Source of the DNA: Ectobius pallidus
Taxonomy: Eukaryota; Arthropoda; Insecta; Blattodea; Ectobiidae
Reading direction: 5' to 3'
Assembly: GCA_964059195.1 (NCBI GenBank)
Contig: CAXKWD010000007.1
Span: 60,574,705 to 60,638,704, forward strand
Length of the DNA: 64,000 bases
The position numbers and the translations under genes were made by a program. Of this stretch, positions 20,759 through 32,008 are shown piece by piece (position 1 is the stretch's first letter; the number at the start of each line of letters is the position of its first letter). A model generated the notes under the pieces. That model searched no databases, was not told the DNA's origin, and saw nothing but the letters and a program-made list of their open reading frames with translations.

Positions 20759-22504
20759 CAGGGGCGCCAACTTATATGGGCCCGTGGGGCCCAAGCCCAC
20801 CCAATAATTTGCTGTGTATTATCGTAAATATCTATCTATATAAAATGAATGTATGTCTGTCTGTCCTTTATGCATTCATCCGATCACCATGAAACTTTGG
20901 GAAGTTGTTGAGTACACTCCCGCGAAGGTTTCTGGCATAGTACATTTTTAATTTAGGTTTCGTTCACGAGTTATGAGTGAGAAAACGGGAAGAAAACGTG
21001 CATTTTTTGAGCTTTCGAAGCATCAGTTTTCAGTAATACATTTCAGTTGTCAAATCAATTGCATAGACTTTGCCTATTTTTGTCATACCTTGGAAATAAA
21101 AGCATTGCGATCGCTTGAATTTTGTAAGTTCACCCTGCTCGATTCATTTGTCTTTAATGTCAAGGAACACAGACATCTGAAATTTTCACCCTAGACAGAA
21201 GAAGGACAATGAATATAGGCCTAAATGAGCAAACATTGTTCGATTTGGACGAAACTCACTATGCAGGGGTTTTGTTGGTAATACTGTATCAATGTGTAAT
21301 CTAGTGTGCAGTGAGTTCTGTATATAAGTACATGTATCTGTCACGTCGTGTCGCAGTGTAATGCTCGTAATGGAGGTAGATTTGTTCTGTAATAAAATTT
21401 CCTTTGCTACCACCAAGTCGTGTGTCTGCTTCCGCATCCATCTCGAGTTCCATAACCATAATCGCTAACAGGTTTTCTGGGCCAGGGAACTAGAATCTGA
21501 GGTTATTTTCCCCTTGCTGTGCTTTCTAATCGTGGAATTCACTTCAAAGCCAGATTTATAGCTGTTTCATTAATTAGGCCTATCAATCGTTCAGTTTAGA
21601 CCTATGAATGTTTCGCATGCAAAATGTTAAAAAATGTAATATTTTAATTACTTTGCTCTTAATTTTTAATTTTGCGATTAATTATCATGGGCGAAGCCAC
21701 GGTAAACTGTAAAAAATTATATCTAGCGTTTTCTGAGGGAATAGTTTGAATGTGATAAGTCGTTCTTCCTCATTTCAAATTCTAAATACCTATATAAAGA
21801 CCTGAAGTTTGAAAATCGAAAGTCCTTCATAAGTTATTTTCGAATTTACAAAATACAAAACCCTAGCGACGCCAGGCCTTTTAAGCTAGTTTATCATAAA
21901 TATTATTACTAAAAAAAATCGTGTTTAGTCGATGAAAAACGAAAATAAGGCTAGCCTATAGGTTTATAAAAAATTGTTAACACACGTAACATGATCCGCT
22001 TGTTTCAATTTACTTACAATCGTGCAATCACGATCGTTTGCAGTTATATCTGAATTCTTTAAATTTATATGTCAAATGTACTCTGTTAATGTCAGTTTCC
22101 CCAGCATCTTCCGAATACTTTTCTCCGCTTTGAAACGACTGGAGAAATTTTTACGTTCAACAATGTAATAGAGAATACTTAATTTCACACATTTCTGTTC
22201 TAAATATAACCCTATATATGGATAATGGGGAAAAATTGGCTTTCGATTTTGCATGTGAAGAATTTATAGGGAGAAGTGCTTTACATGTAGGCCAACAACA
22301 CGCAGTGCTACTTAATAGTTAATACATGTTTTACTTTATTTTAATTTATCCTATTTGTTACCTAAGATCTCCCCTCCAAAAGTCCCCGTAATTATAAACT
22401 ATAAAGAATTAAATTAGAGTCCGCCCCCGGGAGGCCAGTAGTTGAAAATTTCCAGGTTAATGTCTTTGAGCCCACCCAATGTTCTTCAAAAGTTGGCGCC
22501 ACTG
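20759..22504. mobile_element. hAT transposon 3 with 8-bp TSD
   Basis: TIRs CAGGGGCGCCAACTT (20759) and, from the right, CAGTGGCGCCAACTTTT (22504) are flanked by the perfect direct repeat ACTGTACT (20751-20758 and 22505-22512). It contains a Helitron and no transposase I can recognise, so it is a non-autonomous derivative. Confidence 0.8.
20831..21890 (+). mobile_element. Helitron nested in hAT 3
   Basis: It starts TCTATCTATATAAAATG (20831, after A) and ends GACGCCAGGCCTTTTAAG then CTAGT (21886-21890, before T). An internal GGGCGAAGCC stretch near 21690 resembles the end of the Helitron at 15629, so this may be a composite of two ends. No Rep/helicase. A chance open frame at 20973-21194 is not a known domain. 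Confidence 0.6.
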
Positions 22505-23083
22505 ACTGTACTGTATTATGAAATAAAATTAAATAAAAGGCAAATAGAGAACATTAGCACATAATATAACTCAGTAACTCAATTTATTACAGTATATGTC
22601 CAGTGCTACAGTACACAAAGGGGTTGAAAATCATGTGGGTCCATGTATATGATTAACTGTAATTGAGTAACTGTAGTGTAGTGTTCAACAGCTGAATGGA
22701 CATTGGAATGAAAGAAGTGTAAGTTTGGAATGTCTCATTGTATAAAGGGCTCTTTCTACCTGCTCCACCCTCATGCAGGCTGTCTGTTCGACTTTTTAAC
22801 ATAGCTTCCTCATTCCACCACACTATATTTACAGTTGGTGGCAGGGGAACACTCACTTCTTACAGTACAGTACAGTGTGTTTCTTAAATAATCTTCCTAA
22901 CATTCACACCAGTTTTAAAAGAAATCTGCAACTGAAAGAAAAATCACTGCAAGCTATATTTTGTAAAAATCTTGTCTTATATTCACTGGCACTAAATGAA
23001 TTGCCACAGTAATGAGGTTTCTTATGTATTTTATATGGGAGAAGTTCCGTTCACTAGCATTTATTGGCACAGTGCAAGGGTGG
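22505..23083. other. body of the pogo/Tigger-like element, non-coding
   Basis: This is the stretch of the outer element between its two large inserts. It is AT-rich with short GTACAGTACAGT-type repeats and no coding similarity. Confidence 0.4.
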
Positions 23084-23367
23084 TGTTATATATGTATGTT
23101 GACATTGTAATTTCCGTTAATGTTGTGTGGCGCTGAGTTGACATGTAATGAATAAAGAAGGCCATGGCTCGACCAATAAGAAGCAACCCTGCTCCCACCA
23201 ACCATCACTTCCATGATGGCTGATTGCCTGGTCTCCTGCAGGTATCTGTCTCGAGTAAACCTCTTAAAGGTGGAGCACAGTACTAGTTTAATTGTATCAA
23301 CTGTGTGATCATTGCACCCAATTAACTTCCTAGTAAGATTGTTTTTTGTCAAGGACAATACATAACA
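23084..23367 (+). repeat. gypsy 5' LTR
   Basis: 284 bp, TGTT...AACA. It aligns along its length with the 3' LTR and holds GTAATGAATAAAGAAGGC (an AATAAA signal) and CACTTCCATGATGGCTGA in common. Visible differences are many (substitutions and short indels, including about 12 bp extra here around 23255), so the provirus is not recent. Confidence 0.9.
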
Positions 23368-23368
23368 G

Positions 23369-23381
23369 TGGTGACGAGGAA
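23369..23381 (+). promoter_or_regulatory. probable tRNA primer-binding site
   Basis: One base after the 5' LTR comes TGGTGACGAGGA. TGG complements the 3' CCA of tRNAs, and this position and wording are usual for Ty3/gypsy primer sites. I did not identify the tRNA. Confidence 0.6.
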
Positions 23382-24390
23382 TCAAGGATTTAAAAGGTAC
23401 ACATGCAGGTATCTGTGAATACATAGGAAAACAGGCGTCATTCTGATGGACTCCAGTTAAGGGAAGGTGACACAGATCGGAAGAAAAGTTTAAGTCTATG
23501 TTTTCGGGGAGGAAGATTAGGACTAATTTTGTCACAATTTGAAGAGGTGAGAGTGTGGCAACATCGAAAATGCTAGGAAGCGTCGGTGAATTTGTTACAA
23601 GTCATGAGACTTGGGCATCTTATGTGGAATGTTTTGAACTATTTTGTGAATGTAATAAAGTAGAAACTGATAAAAAGGTTTGTACGTTATTGACACTAGT
23701 AGGTGTAAAGTCGTATGCCTTAGTAAGAAATCTATGTAAGCCAGACAAACCGTCTACAAAGAAGATGGAGGATATTGTAAAGATAATCCAAGATCATTTG
23801 TACCCAAAACCTTCATATATTGCTGAGCGGTATAAATTTAGCAAAAGAAACCAGTTAGAAAATGAGACAGTTTCAGAGTATATTGAAAGTTTAAAGCAAT
23901 TATCTATCCATTGTGAATTTGGAGCATCACTTAGTGACTATTTGCATGATCGGCTGGTGAGTGGCATACGTAGTGAGTCGACAAAACAGAGGCTATTTTA
24001 TTTAATTATTTTTATTTAATACATTAACACTTATTGGCCCCTGTCCTGGATTCCTATCTGAGGCCTCTATATGAACTATACAATTTTACTTATTAATTTA
24101 CAATTACATAGGTTAACTACATTATTTAAGAAGAAAGAAAAAACAAAAAACATTGATAACTTAATAATGAAACTAACTACATTAACCTAGATAACGCTGA
24201 CATCCTTCCAAAAGGATGTGAACAGCAGTAGGTGACATGTTTATTTTTCAAAAGTCCTTCAATTACTCGCCCGAGTGCAGTGTCATATTTCGTAACTAGA
24301 AATTGCATGCTTTAATTAATTTGTTATTTTAGTCTTCATCGTTGAGAGGTTAGTAGTGATATTCAGCTGTGAAGTTACATTTTTAACAAA

Positions 24391-26250
24391 ATGGAATATG
24401 TTGAAGACCTTCGGATAGATGGGTATGTATTCTATATTTCTTCTTATTCTTTTGTTGCAAACTGTTATTCATTTATTCCCTTAAATATCTTCTTTACCAA
24501 AGTGATTCACCAAACAAACATTACAAACAATATTGGAGGCCTCACAGCCCACTTTTGTAATGCTTCCTTCCAGAAGTATGTCAGCGTAATGGGAGCCTAA
24601 AAATTTGTTTGTGAAATTATTTTGAAGAATGAAACCTGGTGTTTTACTAATTATTGAAAAAATATATCTGTAAGTAAATATTAATGTGAAGATGACGTGA
24701 ATATATCTTTCTTTGTGTTAAACTAACAGTCCCATGAGTTTTTTCGATGATGATGTGGCAAATTTGCTGGTGACATATACAAATCAGTATGCCAAAAAAA
24801 GAAATAGGCATGGAGACCGTTCTAAAGAAGAAATGAAGTGTTTCATAGCCATATTATTATTGAGTGGTTATGTATATCTGCCACGGAAAGATAAGTATTG
24901 GGAAAAATCACCAGATGCACATAACATATTGATTCCCGAAGCTAAGGTAAGGGGTCGATTCCGATTTATAATGTGGAACCTACATGTTTGTAACAATGAT
25001 GAACTACCTTTAGATGATCGATTTGCTAAAGTACAGCCACTAATAGATAAAATAAATGAGAAATTTGTAGAGTACAGCCCACATATTCAAAACCACTCCG
25101 TAGATGAGAGCATGGTACCTTACTTTGGTAAACATGATGCAAAACAATTCATCCACGGAAAGCCAATTAGGTATGGCTATAAGTTCTGGTGTGGTGGACC
25201 TAGTTTTGGGTACCTAAGCTGGTTCGGGCCATATCAAGAAGCTGGTACATTACCTGAGAAATATGCTGAAAAAGGACTTGGATATTCTGTTGTGATGACT
25301 TATATTGACTGGAACAATTGCCCTATAGAGTGTATTTTGACAATTTCTTTACCTCAATACCTCTGTTTAGGGATCTGCATAAGTCGCCGTGGGTGAGTCG
25401 GTAGCACGCCTGCCTTCCACTCCAGCGGCCCGGGTTCGATTCCCGGCCGGGTCGGGGATTTTTCAGTAGTGAAAAATCCCTTTCCCGGGTTCAGGACTGG
25501 GTAGGTTAAGTCTTAGGTTAAGATAATGCACATTGTGCGCGATTCCTTAATTATTATAAGAGAGGAATTGAAGCCACAGGGGCAATAAGAGTCAATAGAA
25601 TTGGGAAAGAGTGAGATATGACCAACATTGATGAAGAAATCACTATGAGGTACATACGACTTCAGGTCTGATGACCTCGTCACTAGATGGAATGATGATA
25701 GTGTGGTGAATGTGGCCACTAACTTTGACAGAATCTTACCAACTCATCAGGTATCACGCTACTCACAAAAGCAAAAAAAGCAAATTAATGTCGATCAACC
25801 ACAAGTCATCCACAACTATAATACACACATGGGAGGCATTGACAGAGCTGACCAAAACATTTCTTTGTACCAAATCAATCAGAGGCAATAAATGGTATTT
25901 CCCTAACGTTACGCATCAATGTTGCGGAGCAAAATGTATGACAACTTTACCAGCAAGATGGCGGTAAATTAGATCATCTATACTTTTGCCGAAGACTAGT
26001 CACTACTATTTTGGAGTCAAACAGATGAGTGGTTTCTTCAAGAGGACGATCATCGGGTTCATCAAAAGTCGATTCTCAGTTCAACAAATTGGAGCATTAT
26101 GTTGCCGAGCTACCACCAGACAGTGTTACAGGAAAGAAAAAACAGCTCCATTGTCGATGCCACAAGAAAGCTACAACTCAGTACATAAAATGTGTTGTGT
26201 CACTTCATGTAGCATGTTTTGTTGCATGTCACACAAAGCAAAGTGAATAA
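24391..26250 (+). pseudogene. piggyBac transposase, broken
   Basis: DDE_Tnp_1_7 family. 24734-25396 gives MSFFDDDVANLLVTYTNQYA, CFIAILLLSGYVYLPRKDKY, LDDRFAKVQPLIDKINEKF, VDESMVPYFGKHDAKQFI (first Asp region) and KPIRYGYKFWCG. A frame change near 25325 leads to VYFDNFFTSIPLFRDLHK (second Asp), where the SINE enters. After it, RWNDDSVVNVATN, NYNTHMGGIDRADQN (last acidic region) and VIRGNKWYFPN-like pieces appear. The C-terminal Cys/His cluster (CHKKATTQYIKC...CHTK) ends at 26250. An ATG at 24391 may start the N-terminus, which is then disrupted. It is inactive. Confidence 0.85.
25383..25685 (+). repeat. tRNA-derived SINE
   Basis: The head GTGGGTGAGTCGGTAGCACG (A-box-like) and GGGTTCGATTCCCGGCC (B box) form the RNA polymerase III promoter of a tRNA-like 5' end. 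A tRNA-unrelated body of about 230 bp follows (GGTTAAGTCTTAGG, then GATGACCTCGTCACTAGATG near the end). It is inserted in the piggyBac gene. I could not see clear target duplications; part of the transposase code is also missing here. Confidence 0.75.
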
Positions 26251-26853
26251 CTGACAATACAGTACTTGAAGAAGAGTATTTAATTTTTTTCAGTGATAGG
26301 TAAATTTCAATGTGCATTACGCTGACGTCCTTCTAGAAGCATGGGTAATATTTCAGGAAGTACGTAAGTTACAAGAATAAATCGCATTACTGTATGAATC
26401 TTTAGTTAAAATGAAGTGTTTTATGCAATTTAATAAAAGAAAACGTATTAAAAATAATTCCATGCTATCTAGGTTAGTAAAACTAACTACATTAACTACA
26501 GTAAGTGTTGAATCCAGGATTTTTGTGGATTTGTGATGATGAATGGGAGGTCGCACCTAAGCATACCAATCTTCACAGATACAGTACACTCTCGTGTCCT
26601 CACTACCGTCATCAACCAGGTGAGTACCAGTCATCACCGGAATCCTTAGTCTGGAAGCCAGACTTGGCATCGGCATCGACCAGTAGGTCATCCTGGCACC
26701 ACAAAGTCATGTCCAGGTCTTTGTTATCCTTTATTTGTTATTTGTCTTATGTTCTGTGTCCTAGTGTGTCTTATAGCATAGTCTTATTGCCTTTGTCTGT
26801 GTCTGCTATTTATATAGTCTTCTTTTGCTTTCTGGGAAACTCTATTTGTTGCT

Positions 26854-27225
26854 TCATCCAACAACTTCCACAAGTAGGGGTCTCTTATGAAGTAGTCTCT
26901 GAAAGGGCTCCCTCAACTGAGCAGTGTCTTGGCATTCCCAAACCACATGCTCAGGAGTACATATTCCCCCACACAAGCAAGCATTAGAATCCGCAATGCC
27001 CTTTTCCTTTAAGTAGATCATATAGGGTCCATGGCCCGTCAGATAGTGGATCAAACCTTGGGATGGCTGTAGATGTCGCAGTTCTAGTCTTTTGTGTACG
27101 TTCATGAAAATATCGTAAGTCCTATGTCCTGTGTTGCTTTCTTCCCATCTGGTTTGCCACATATCCAGTATCATTTTCTTGACATCCCTCGTTGTTTCAA
27201 CAAGTGTCAAGTATAAATTCTGCAT
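26854..27225 (-). pseudogene. R1-like LINE ORF2 C-terminus
   Basis: The 123-codon frame gives MWQTRWEESNTGHRTYDIF, LIHYLTGHGPYMIYLKEKGI and ACLCGGICTPEHVVWECQD. WQxxWxxSxxGRxT, the LTGHGxxxxYL block and the CxCG...TxxHxxxxC zinc-finger-like end are the signature of R1-clade ORF2 C-termini. The frame is open here, but RT and endonuclease are missing upstream because of 5' truncation. Confidence 0.8.
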
Positions 27226-27894
27226 GAGCCTGTAATCACTTTTTATCCCAGAATGTAGCTCCTTTTTGTCTTATAAGAAGATCCAGTGGTATGACCCAAA
27301 GGCATCAGTCGCCGTTGTTCTGTAAGCTCCAGTTAGTTGTAGAAGGATTCCCCTTAACAAAGGCTATTGGCAGAACCTTCTCTAACCTATGATGATGCAG
27401 TAAAAATTATTCTGCCTGTGGAGACGGCTGAGAAAAATGCATCTGTTCTGGGGGCCAGTGATAGCTCCGGGCGCAGTGGCCAGTTGCAGCGTATGGCAGC
27501 ATCTCATCGTCGGAACACCGGGAGCAAGCCACAGCAGCAGAACCCAGAGCTGCGGGGCAGCAACAGCAGTGGTAGCAATCAGCAAGTAAAGTGGGAAGTG
27601 AAGTGTTTTTGTTGTGGAAAAGTTGGGCATGTCTCTAAAGAATGCCGTTTACGTGGTTGCGTTTGCAACAAGTGTGGTAATCAAAACCACATACCTGCAG
27701 TGTATAAATCTACACATAGATCTATCCAGTCTGAGAGTCAATCTAAATTCAAGAGCAGTTATAAGAAGGGAACCAAACATAATTATGTGGGAGTGGATTC
27801 TCAGTTTGAAGAGACATCCGAATCTACGGATGAAAACCTAGATGGTGTTGCTAACCTATATGAAATTAAACCAACTATCACTAGGTTGATATAA

Positions 27895-28296
27895 GGTTAA
27901 CAAGTTGAATTCTGTAAGAGTTGATCCAATAAGGATAGAAGTCAGTACAGAAGGGCAAGTAGTAGTTATGGAGTTAGAAGGGCAAGTGTAAGTGTATGTA
28001 ACAAGGAATTTTATCAAGATAATTTAAATTCATTAGACTTGTTACCAACCGAATTATCTCTTAGCTCCTACACTAATGAGCCTATTGTACCTATGGGTAG
28101 GTTATGTGTCTCAGTAGCCTATAAAGATGTTCAAGCTAATCATAATCATAATCTTTATTCACCCTTAAGCTTAAAACTAGATCTGTATGTAATTGAAAAG
28201 GGGTCTCATCCACTTATGGGACAGGATTGGCTTCAAGCTTTAGGAGTAGACATTTCATTTAAAACCAACTTGTTCGAGTTGAACAAGCCTAAGTAA
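27895..28296 (+). pseudogene. gypsy aspartic protease remnant
   Basis: The frame from 28039 gives LLPTELSLSSYTNEPIVPMG, VIEKGSHPLMGQDWLQALGV and an end at FELNKPK. HPLMGQDWL matches the ILG-R-D/E-WL end of gypsy proteases. The catalytic D-S/T-G triplet expected near 27970-27990 is not present: a small deletion and stop lie there. The enzyme, which processes Gag-Pol, would be inactive. Confidence 0.7.
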
Positions 28297-28328
28297 GGGA
28301 TAATACTTTCATTGAAACAAATGTAAAC

Positions 28329-28482
28329 ATTATATTATGGTTTAAAAAATACACTTAAACTTCACTAATTTCATACCTTGGTAGGACTACATAGTTTCAA
28401 TCACCATTGTGATTAATCACTTAGTCCTACCAAGGTATGAAATTAGTGAAGTTTAAGTGTGTTTTTTAAACCATAATATAAT
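28329..28482. mobile_element. 154-bp foldback MITE
   Basis: Nearly perfect inverted arms of about 60 bp run from ATTATATTATGGTTTAAAAA (28329) to CATACCTTGGTAGGACTA and back (28423-28482), around a loop of about 30 bp. Non-coding. It separates protease from RT in the gypsy pol. Confidence 0.85.
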
Positions 28483-28599
28483 ATTATGACTTCACTGTGA
28501 TCTTCCCAATATCAGTTTCTAAAATGTAAACAAATTAATTCAAGATTTCCCTGAAGTTTTCACTGATCAGCTGGACGAGTACAAGGGTGAGCCAATTAA

Positions 28600-29127
28600 A
28601 CTCAAGCTAAAAGAAAATGCATACCTAAATATTGTAAACCAAGACCGTTACCATTCACCTTGAAGGCCAAGGTAGAAGCTGAACTTCAATGCCTAGTTCA
28701 TGCTGACGTATTGTCTCCAGTAACTAGTAGTGAATATGCAACTCCGATCATAGCCGTTTTGAAAAAATGTGGTTCTGTTCATATATGTGGAGATTACAGA
28801 GGTTTGAATAAGGATCTTGAAGTGGAACATTACTCATTACCAAGAATTGAGGAGTTGTTCACTGAGTTACAAAAGGGTGAAAGATTTAGCAAGACAGATT
28901 TGAGTCAAGCTTATATGCAACTTAGGTTAAATCCAGAATCACAGAAACTGTGTACCATATCTACTCATAAGGGATTGCTTGCTTACAAAAGATTACCTTA
29001 TGGGGTAAATAGTGGCCCTAGTATTTTTCAGAAAATAATTGACCAAACCTTACAAGGTTTACCAGGGGTCGTGTCTTTTTTAGATGATATTTTGATTTCT
29101 GCACCTGACAATGAAACTCATATCTAA
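28600..29127 (+). pseudogene. gypsy reverse transcriptase domain
   Basis: The RT region shows SEYATPIIAVLKK, ICGDYRGLNKDL, FSKTDLSQAYMQLRL (motif A with the first Asp), LPYGVNSGPSIFQK and SFLDDILI, the F/Y-x-D-D catalytic pair. It stops at 29125-29127 just after DNETHI. The N-terminal RT part before 28660 is in another frame, and a MITE lies between protease and RT (28329-28482). Confidence 0.85.
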
Positions 29128-30005
29128 AGACAGAGAAGTTTGTAAATGCCTTTCTTCAAGGGGATTTGCTGTTAAGAAGGAAAATTGTAACTTTTTTGCA
29201 AAACAACTTGCAAGTCTAAGGTGAAAGCTATTGTTGAAACGCCTGTTCCCAAAAAAGTAACTCAAGTAAAAGCTTTTGCAGGACTAGTGCAGTATTATAG
29301 GAAGTTGTGCCAAATTTAAGTGGGATCATGAGTCCGTTATGCAATCTTTTGAGGAAAGATGTTCCTTTTGTTTTCGATGAAGAGTGTATGAAAGCCTTTA
29401 ATAAGGTTAAAGAATTACTCACAACAGCACCAGTATTTGCCCATTATGATCCAAAGGCACCAGCTGTATTAACGGTGGATGCAAGCTCAACAGGGCTGGG
29501 CAGTGTATTGAGTATAATAGATTCTGAAGGCATTGAACGTCCTGTGTCGTATAGTTCTCGTACACTTTCTCCAGCTGAATGCAACTATTCACAAATAGAT
29601 AAAGAGGCAACTGCAGTGGTTTTTGGTGTAAAAAATACCACTAATACTTGTATGGTACATTTTATTCTAAAATGTGATCACAAACCCTTACTCAATATTT
29701 TTGGATCTAAGAAGGATATTCCAGTGTTCGCAGAAGGTAGACTGCAATGCTATGTCTTGTTTTTATCAGGTTACAGTTTTGACATTAAATATGTTAAGTC
29801 TGAGGAAAATAGTGCGGACGCACTGTCACGCCTACTTTTAGAGGTAAAACATAAGGATGTAACAAGTGATGAGTTAGCCTGGTTGGGAACGTACTTGCAT
29901 TGTGTTAAGGAAAGTTTGGCTCCTATTGACTGTGAACTGGTAAAAATAGAAACACAGAAGGACCAACTACTGAAAAAGGTGTACAATTTTGTTATGCATG
30001 GGTAG
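29128..30005 (+). pseudogene. gypsy RT connection and RNase H
   Basis: After a frame change, 29307-30005 gives AFNKVKELLTTAPVFAHYDP, VLTVDASSTGLGSVLS (first RNase H Asp), RTLSPAECNYSQIDKEATAV (Glu), FILKCDHKPLLNIFG (Asp) and ENSADALSRL (last Asp). These are the conserved acidic positions of gypsy RNase H, which removes the RNA strand. A TAG at 30003-30005 ends the frame. Confidence 0.85.
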
Positions 30006-30119
30006 CTCAATTACCTGTCAGGGGAAGATATGGAACTCCAAACATTCTATCAAAGATGGAACGAGCTAACTGTGGAAATGGGTGTACTTATGTGGGGATA
30101 TCGTGTGGTAATACCCAAG

Positions 30120-30963
30120 TCTCTTCACTGCACAATTCTCACTTGGGCATAAATAAAATGAAAAGTGTTGCTCGTAACTATATTTATTGGCCCGGTATTC
30201 ATTGAGACATTGAACGCATTGCAAATAATTGTTCTTCTTGTCTTCTGCTGGAACAACCAAGCCCACCTAAAGCAGAGTTACATGTGTGGCAGTATCCCAG
30301 TAAACCATGGGAGCGCCTTCACTTAGATTATCTTGGTCCGTTCCAAGGAAGAATGTATTTAATAGTGACTGATGCCCATTCTAAGTGGCTTGAGGCTTTT
30401 GAAACGGTCTCAACCGTGGCCCATCTGGCAATTGACAATCTGAGGTCATTATTTGCACGATTTGGTTTACCTCTTTTGGTAGTCAGTGATAATGGTCCGC
30501 CATTTAATTCGGCCGAGTATCAAGAGTTCCTAAGGAACAATCGAGTAGAGCACAAGACATCTGCACCATATCATCCAAAATCAAATGGTCAGGCGAAGAA
30601 TTCAGTTAAGTATGTTAAATACAAGTTATGAAATGTATTCAGGAAAGGGGTGAATGTATCATTAGCTCTAAGTAGAATTTTGTTTGACTACCATAACTCT
30701 GTACATTCAACCACTAATGAAACACCTGTTAAATTAATGTTTGGCAGAAATCTAAGAACCAGATTTGATCTGTTGAGACCTAATCTGTGCAACAGTGTTT
30801 TACAGACACAAGAGAAACAAAAACCCTACTTTAACGGTAATCAAACTAGGTATCAACCAGTTTTAGTAAAAGATTATCGTTTAAGGAATAAGTGGATTGA
30901 AGGTGTTGTGATGAAACAGATTAGTAAGAGTAAATTTTGGTGTAGTGTGGAAAAGTTCATATA
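30120..30963 (+). pseudogene. gypsy integrase
   Basis: The zinc-binding HHCC part is visible at 30138-30250 (HLGINKMKS, IYWPGIH, NNCSSCLL) with a stop in the middle. The core (30284-30631) has YLIVTDAHSKW (first Asp) and VVSDNGPPFNSAEY (second Asp). At the third site the usual HPxxNGxAE reads HPKSNGQAK, so the catalytic Glu is replaced by Lys. An in-frame TGA at 30629 is followed by the C-terminal part (30650-30963, LSRILFDYHNSVHSTTNETP). Confidence 0.85.
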
Positions 30964-31244
30964 GATCAAATAACTGCCACTGATATGAGTGATGTAAGGG
31001 ATAAGGGGGAGTTAGATGTTGACTGTTGAATTGAGACAAGGGATTGGCTAGTAATTGAACCAGTAACCCCTCTGAGCCACACAGGGGTTGAATCAGTTAG
31101 TAGCCCTTCTCACCTCGAACACCTCTCCATTCTGAAGGTAGAACCCCTAACATAAATCCTTGCAGTCTGCAATCATCACCTGATTCTGTAAGTAAGGATC
31201 TTTTGTCTCTGGTTATCAGATGCTCACACAGAGTTCGGAAACGA
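30964..31244. other. gypsy pol end / 3' non-coding region
   Basis: This continues the provirus after the integrase frame. CCCCTCTGAGCCACACAGG-type sequence suggests the tail of pol in broken frame. No membrane protein or env-like reading is seen before the next insert at 31245. Confidence 0.45.
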
Positions 31245-31489
31245 CCCTAGTAGCACAGATCGTTGGGCCAATGTTGGGAAATGATCGCCATGTTTCGTTG
31301 GCAAACGGTTAGGAATGTCCGTTGGGGTTCCGTTGGCAAAGTGCATTTTACCCAACCAATTGCCAACTGTAGCCAACCAATATCCAACAAAATCCCAACA
31401 GTTGGGAATGTTCGTTGGCGATCTGTTGGGCCATCATTGTAATGCCAACTGTTGCCAAACGAATTCCATCCATAAGCCAACCAAAATCC

Positions 31490-31985
31490 AACGATTTCCC
31501 TACATTCCTCCATTGGGTTCTGCTTTTTGCCTTAGTTTCATGTTTATTTTGTCAAAATTAGGTAGTTGATAAAATATTTACCCCAGCAACTGCAATTTAA
31601 GAATGACTTATAAATCCATGCAAATCTTTCGCACTTCACCCCTTTTGATAATAGTCCAAGAAAACCAAGTATTTAGCTAACTAATAAATTCACTCATACA
31701 GAATCACAAAACACAGTATACAGTTCATATGTTGCTCTTAATTCAACCGTATACTGTATTTTGTGAATGTATAAGAATGAATTTATTAGTTAGCTAAATG
31801 CCTAGTTTTCCTGGGCACCTATCAAAAGGGGCGAAGTGCGAAAGATTTGCATGGACTTGCTAATCATTCTTAAATTGCAGTTGCTGAGGAAAATATTTTA
31901 TCAACTACCTAATTATGATAAAATAAACATGAAACCAAGACAAAAAGCAGAACCTAATGGAGGAATATAGGGAAATCATTGGATT
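31490..31985. repeat. long hairpin repeat
   Basis: Arms of about 235 bp (31490-31725 and 31760-31985) are inverted copies. For example TTCTGCTTTTTGCCTTAGTT on the left pairs with a GTCTTGGTTTCA...CAGAA-type complement on the right, and the CGCACTTC...CCCCTTTTGATA stretch is mirrored. The centre is near 31742. The outer bases (CCTCCATTGGGTTC) belong to the surrounding GTTGGG-rich end, so this may be an inverted duplication of host-element DNA rather than a separate insertion. Confidence 0.7.
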
Positions 31986-32008
31986 TGGATGGCTTATTGA
32001 TGGTTATA

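Larger units (their letters stand above)
24186..26473 (+). mobile_element. piggyBac transposon nested in the LINE
   Basis: Ends read CCTAGATAACGC (24186) and, from the right, CCTAGATAGCATGG (26473). They are flanked by TTAA (24182-24185) and TTAG (26474-26477, a one-base change of TTAA). The internal sequence encodes a broken piggyBac transposase on the plus strand, interrupted by a SINE. Inner CGCTGACATCCTTCC (left) and GCTGACGTCCTTCTAG (right) occur in direct orientation. Confidence 0.75.
23998..27360 (-). mobile_element. R1-like LINE fragment in gypsy gag
   Basis: It lies between direct repeats AGGCTATT (23990-23997 and 27361-27368). The left side is T/A-rich, as expected for the 3' tail of a minus-strand LINE. 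Minus-strand coding at 27225-26854 is the C-terminus of an R1-type LINE. The element is 5' truncated (no RT or endonuclease) and holds a piggyBac at 24186-26473. Confidence 0.75.
23555..27894 (+). pseudogene. gypsy Gag, split by a LINE
   Basis: The first part (23555-23997) gives FVTSHETWASYVECFELFC, then MEDIVKIIQDHLYPKPS and NETVSEYIESLKQLSIHCEF, the capsid-like retrotransposon Gag domain. It is cut by the LINE at 23998-27360. The second part (27369-27894) has EPSLTYDDAVKIILPVETAE, a Q/G/S-rich linker and a CCHC knuckle (CFCCGKVGHVSKEC), followed by CNKCGNQNH, where the final Cys of a second knuckle is missing. Gag packages the element RNA. Translation cannot cross the insert. Confidence 0.85.

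Noticed and set aside
23086..23535. Minus-strand 149-codon open frame
   Set aside because: It is antisense to the gypsy 5' LTR and leader and has no motif.
25389..25460. Functional tRNA gene
   Set aside because: The A and B boxes are present but the sequence runs into a SINE body and lacks a proper acceptor stem and anticodon arm.
26505..26987. 160-codon plus-strand frame
   Set aside because: It runs antisense to the R1-like LINE C-terminus and its leader; the low-complexity hydrophobic translation has no family match.
30964..31245. Env-like gene of the gypsy provirus
   Set aside because: No signal peptide, membrane segment or open frame of useful length lies between integrase and the next insert.
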